Position numbers and translations under genes: made by a program. Shown piece after piece: positions 63,887 through 64,000 of a stretch of DNA of 64,000 bases. Position 1 is the first letter of the stretch. Each line of letters opens with the position of its first letter. The stretch lies in IMG/VR virus record IMGVR_UViG_3300025584_000003, positions 1 to 64,000 of that record; one strand, 5' to 3'. This DNA comes from a virus. The notes beneath the pieces were generated by a model. The model saw nothing but the letters and a program-made list of their open reading frames with translations, made no database searches and was not told the origin of the DNA.

Positions 63887-64000
63887 ATGACTAACGAACG
63901 AGAATTATATAGACGATTTACTGAAAACTGCAATATTAGAGTCAGGGATAAAGTAAGAGTCATTAGAACGGCTAAAACTGGCGAAATGGGGTACGGCTGT
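63887..64000 (+). CDS. Family C protein (partial, runs off right edge)
   Basis: MTNERELYRRFTENCNIRVRD, then KVRVIRTAKTGEMGYGC, the start of the same module as in the two preceding genes. AAGGAAAAG upstream. Confidence 0.65.
   Translation, partial: MTNERELYRRFTENCNIRVRDKVRVIRTAKTGEMGYGC

Noticed and set aside
1-64000. A Mycoplasma-like (code 4) or Gracilibacteria-like (code 25) host
   Set aside because: Plus-strand genes clearly stop at TGA, sometimes with promoters and terminators right after. Conserved columns at TGA call for Trp, not Gly, so code 25 does not fit.

Overview
This window is part of a large, AT-rich tailed-phage genome. It carries terminase, an HK97-type major capsid protein, a capsid maturation protease, a baseplate spike and a very long collagen-like tail fibre. 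Two minus-strand blocks (about 1-33.4 kb and 51.5-57.2 kb) hold virion and assembly genes. Two plus-strand blocks (about 33.45-51.45 kb and 57.2-64 kb) hold many small, mostly unrecognised genes of the kind phages express early. Gene timing is inferred; nothing in the sequence measures it.

The main reading key is the genetic code. Minus-strand virion genes look shattered under the standard code, but TGA read as tryptophan fuses the pieces into full-length proteins, at positions where known families have Trp (for example the fibre motif GQTWWDSSNEVLKTW and the heptosyltransferase-like KYWNYPGGW). These genes end only in TAA or TAG. The plus-strand genes end repeatedly in TGA, including ATGA stop/start overlaps and TGA placed just before terminators. 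The phage therefore appears to use TGA as a stop in one gene set and as Trp in the other. A tRNA-Trp(CCA) gene lies at the head of the plus-strand block; no UCA-anticodon tRNA was found here. All minus-strand coordinates below use the TGA=Trp reading.

Left minus block, in transcription order (high to low coordinates). From 33.4 to 23.7 kb lies a run of lysine-rich proteins sharing an N-terminal tag (M-D-K-A-x-x-I/V-F-x-K-x-A) that resembles a capsid-targeting peptide. They include a SNF2-type helicase, two protein-kinase-like proteins, an HEXXH peptidase, a single-repeat mitochondrial-carrier-like protein and several hydrophobic proteins. From 23.6 to 19.3 kb come small proteins, a LigD-type phosphoesterase-like protein, a nucleotidyltransferase, ribosomal protein bS21 and terminase. 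From 19.3 to 10.9 kb come protease, scaffold-like proteins, capsid and neck proteins. From 10.9 to 1 kb comes a 1,970-residue glycan-processing megaprotein (GT4, GT8-like, two GT-A-like modules, PIG-L deacetylase, heptosyltransferase-like), a DUF6165 protein, and the Gly-Ser-Ser/Gly-Thr-Ser collagen-like fibre. A simple joint reading is that the megaprotein builds or attaches glycan on the Ser/Thr-rich fibre.

The plus blocks are organised as short transcription units, each with the promoter 11-mer GGGTATAAGAA and a terminator. They encode a tRNA, a ppGpp-hydrolase-like HD protein, a HAD-like protein, small membrane proteins, zinc-finger proteins and expanded paralogue families with an 'IGC' motif. 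There are three structured non-coding stretches, the largest a 1.14 kb RNA with its own promoter, terminator and embedded tRNA-like fold. A symmetric 21-bp-spaced iteron array at 61.6-62.0 kb is a candidate replication or partition origin.

The host is uncertain. Shine-Dalgarno sequences, TTGACA/TATAAT promoters and a proteobacterial-looking tRNA-Trp suggest a bacterium with the standard code.
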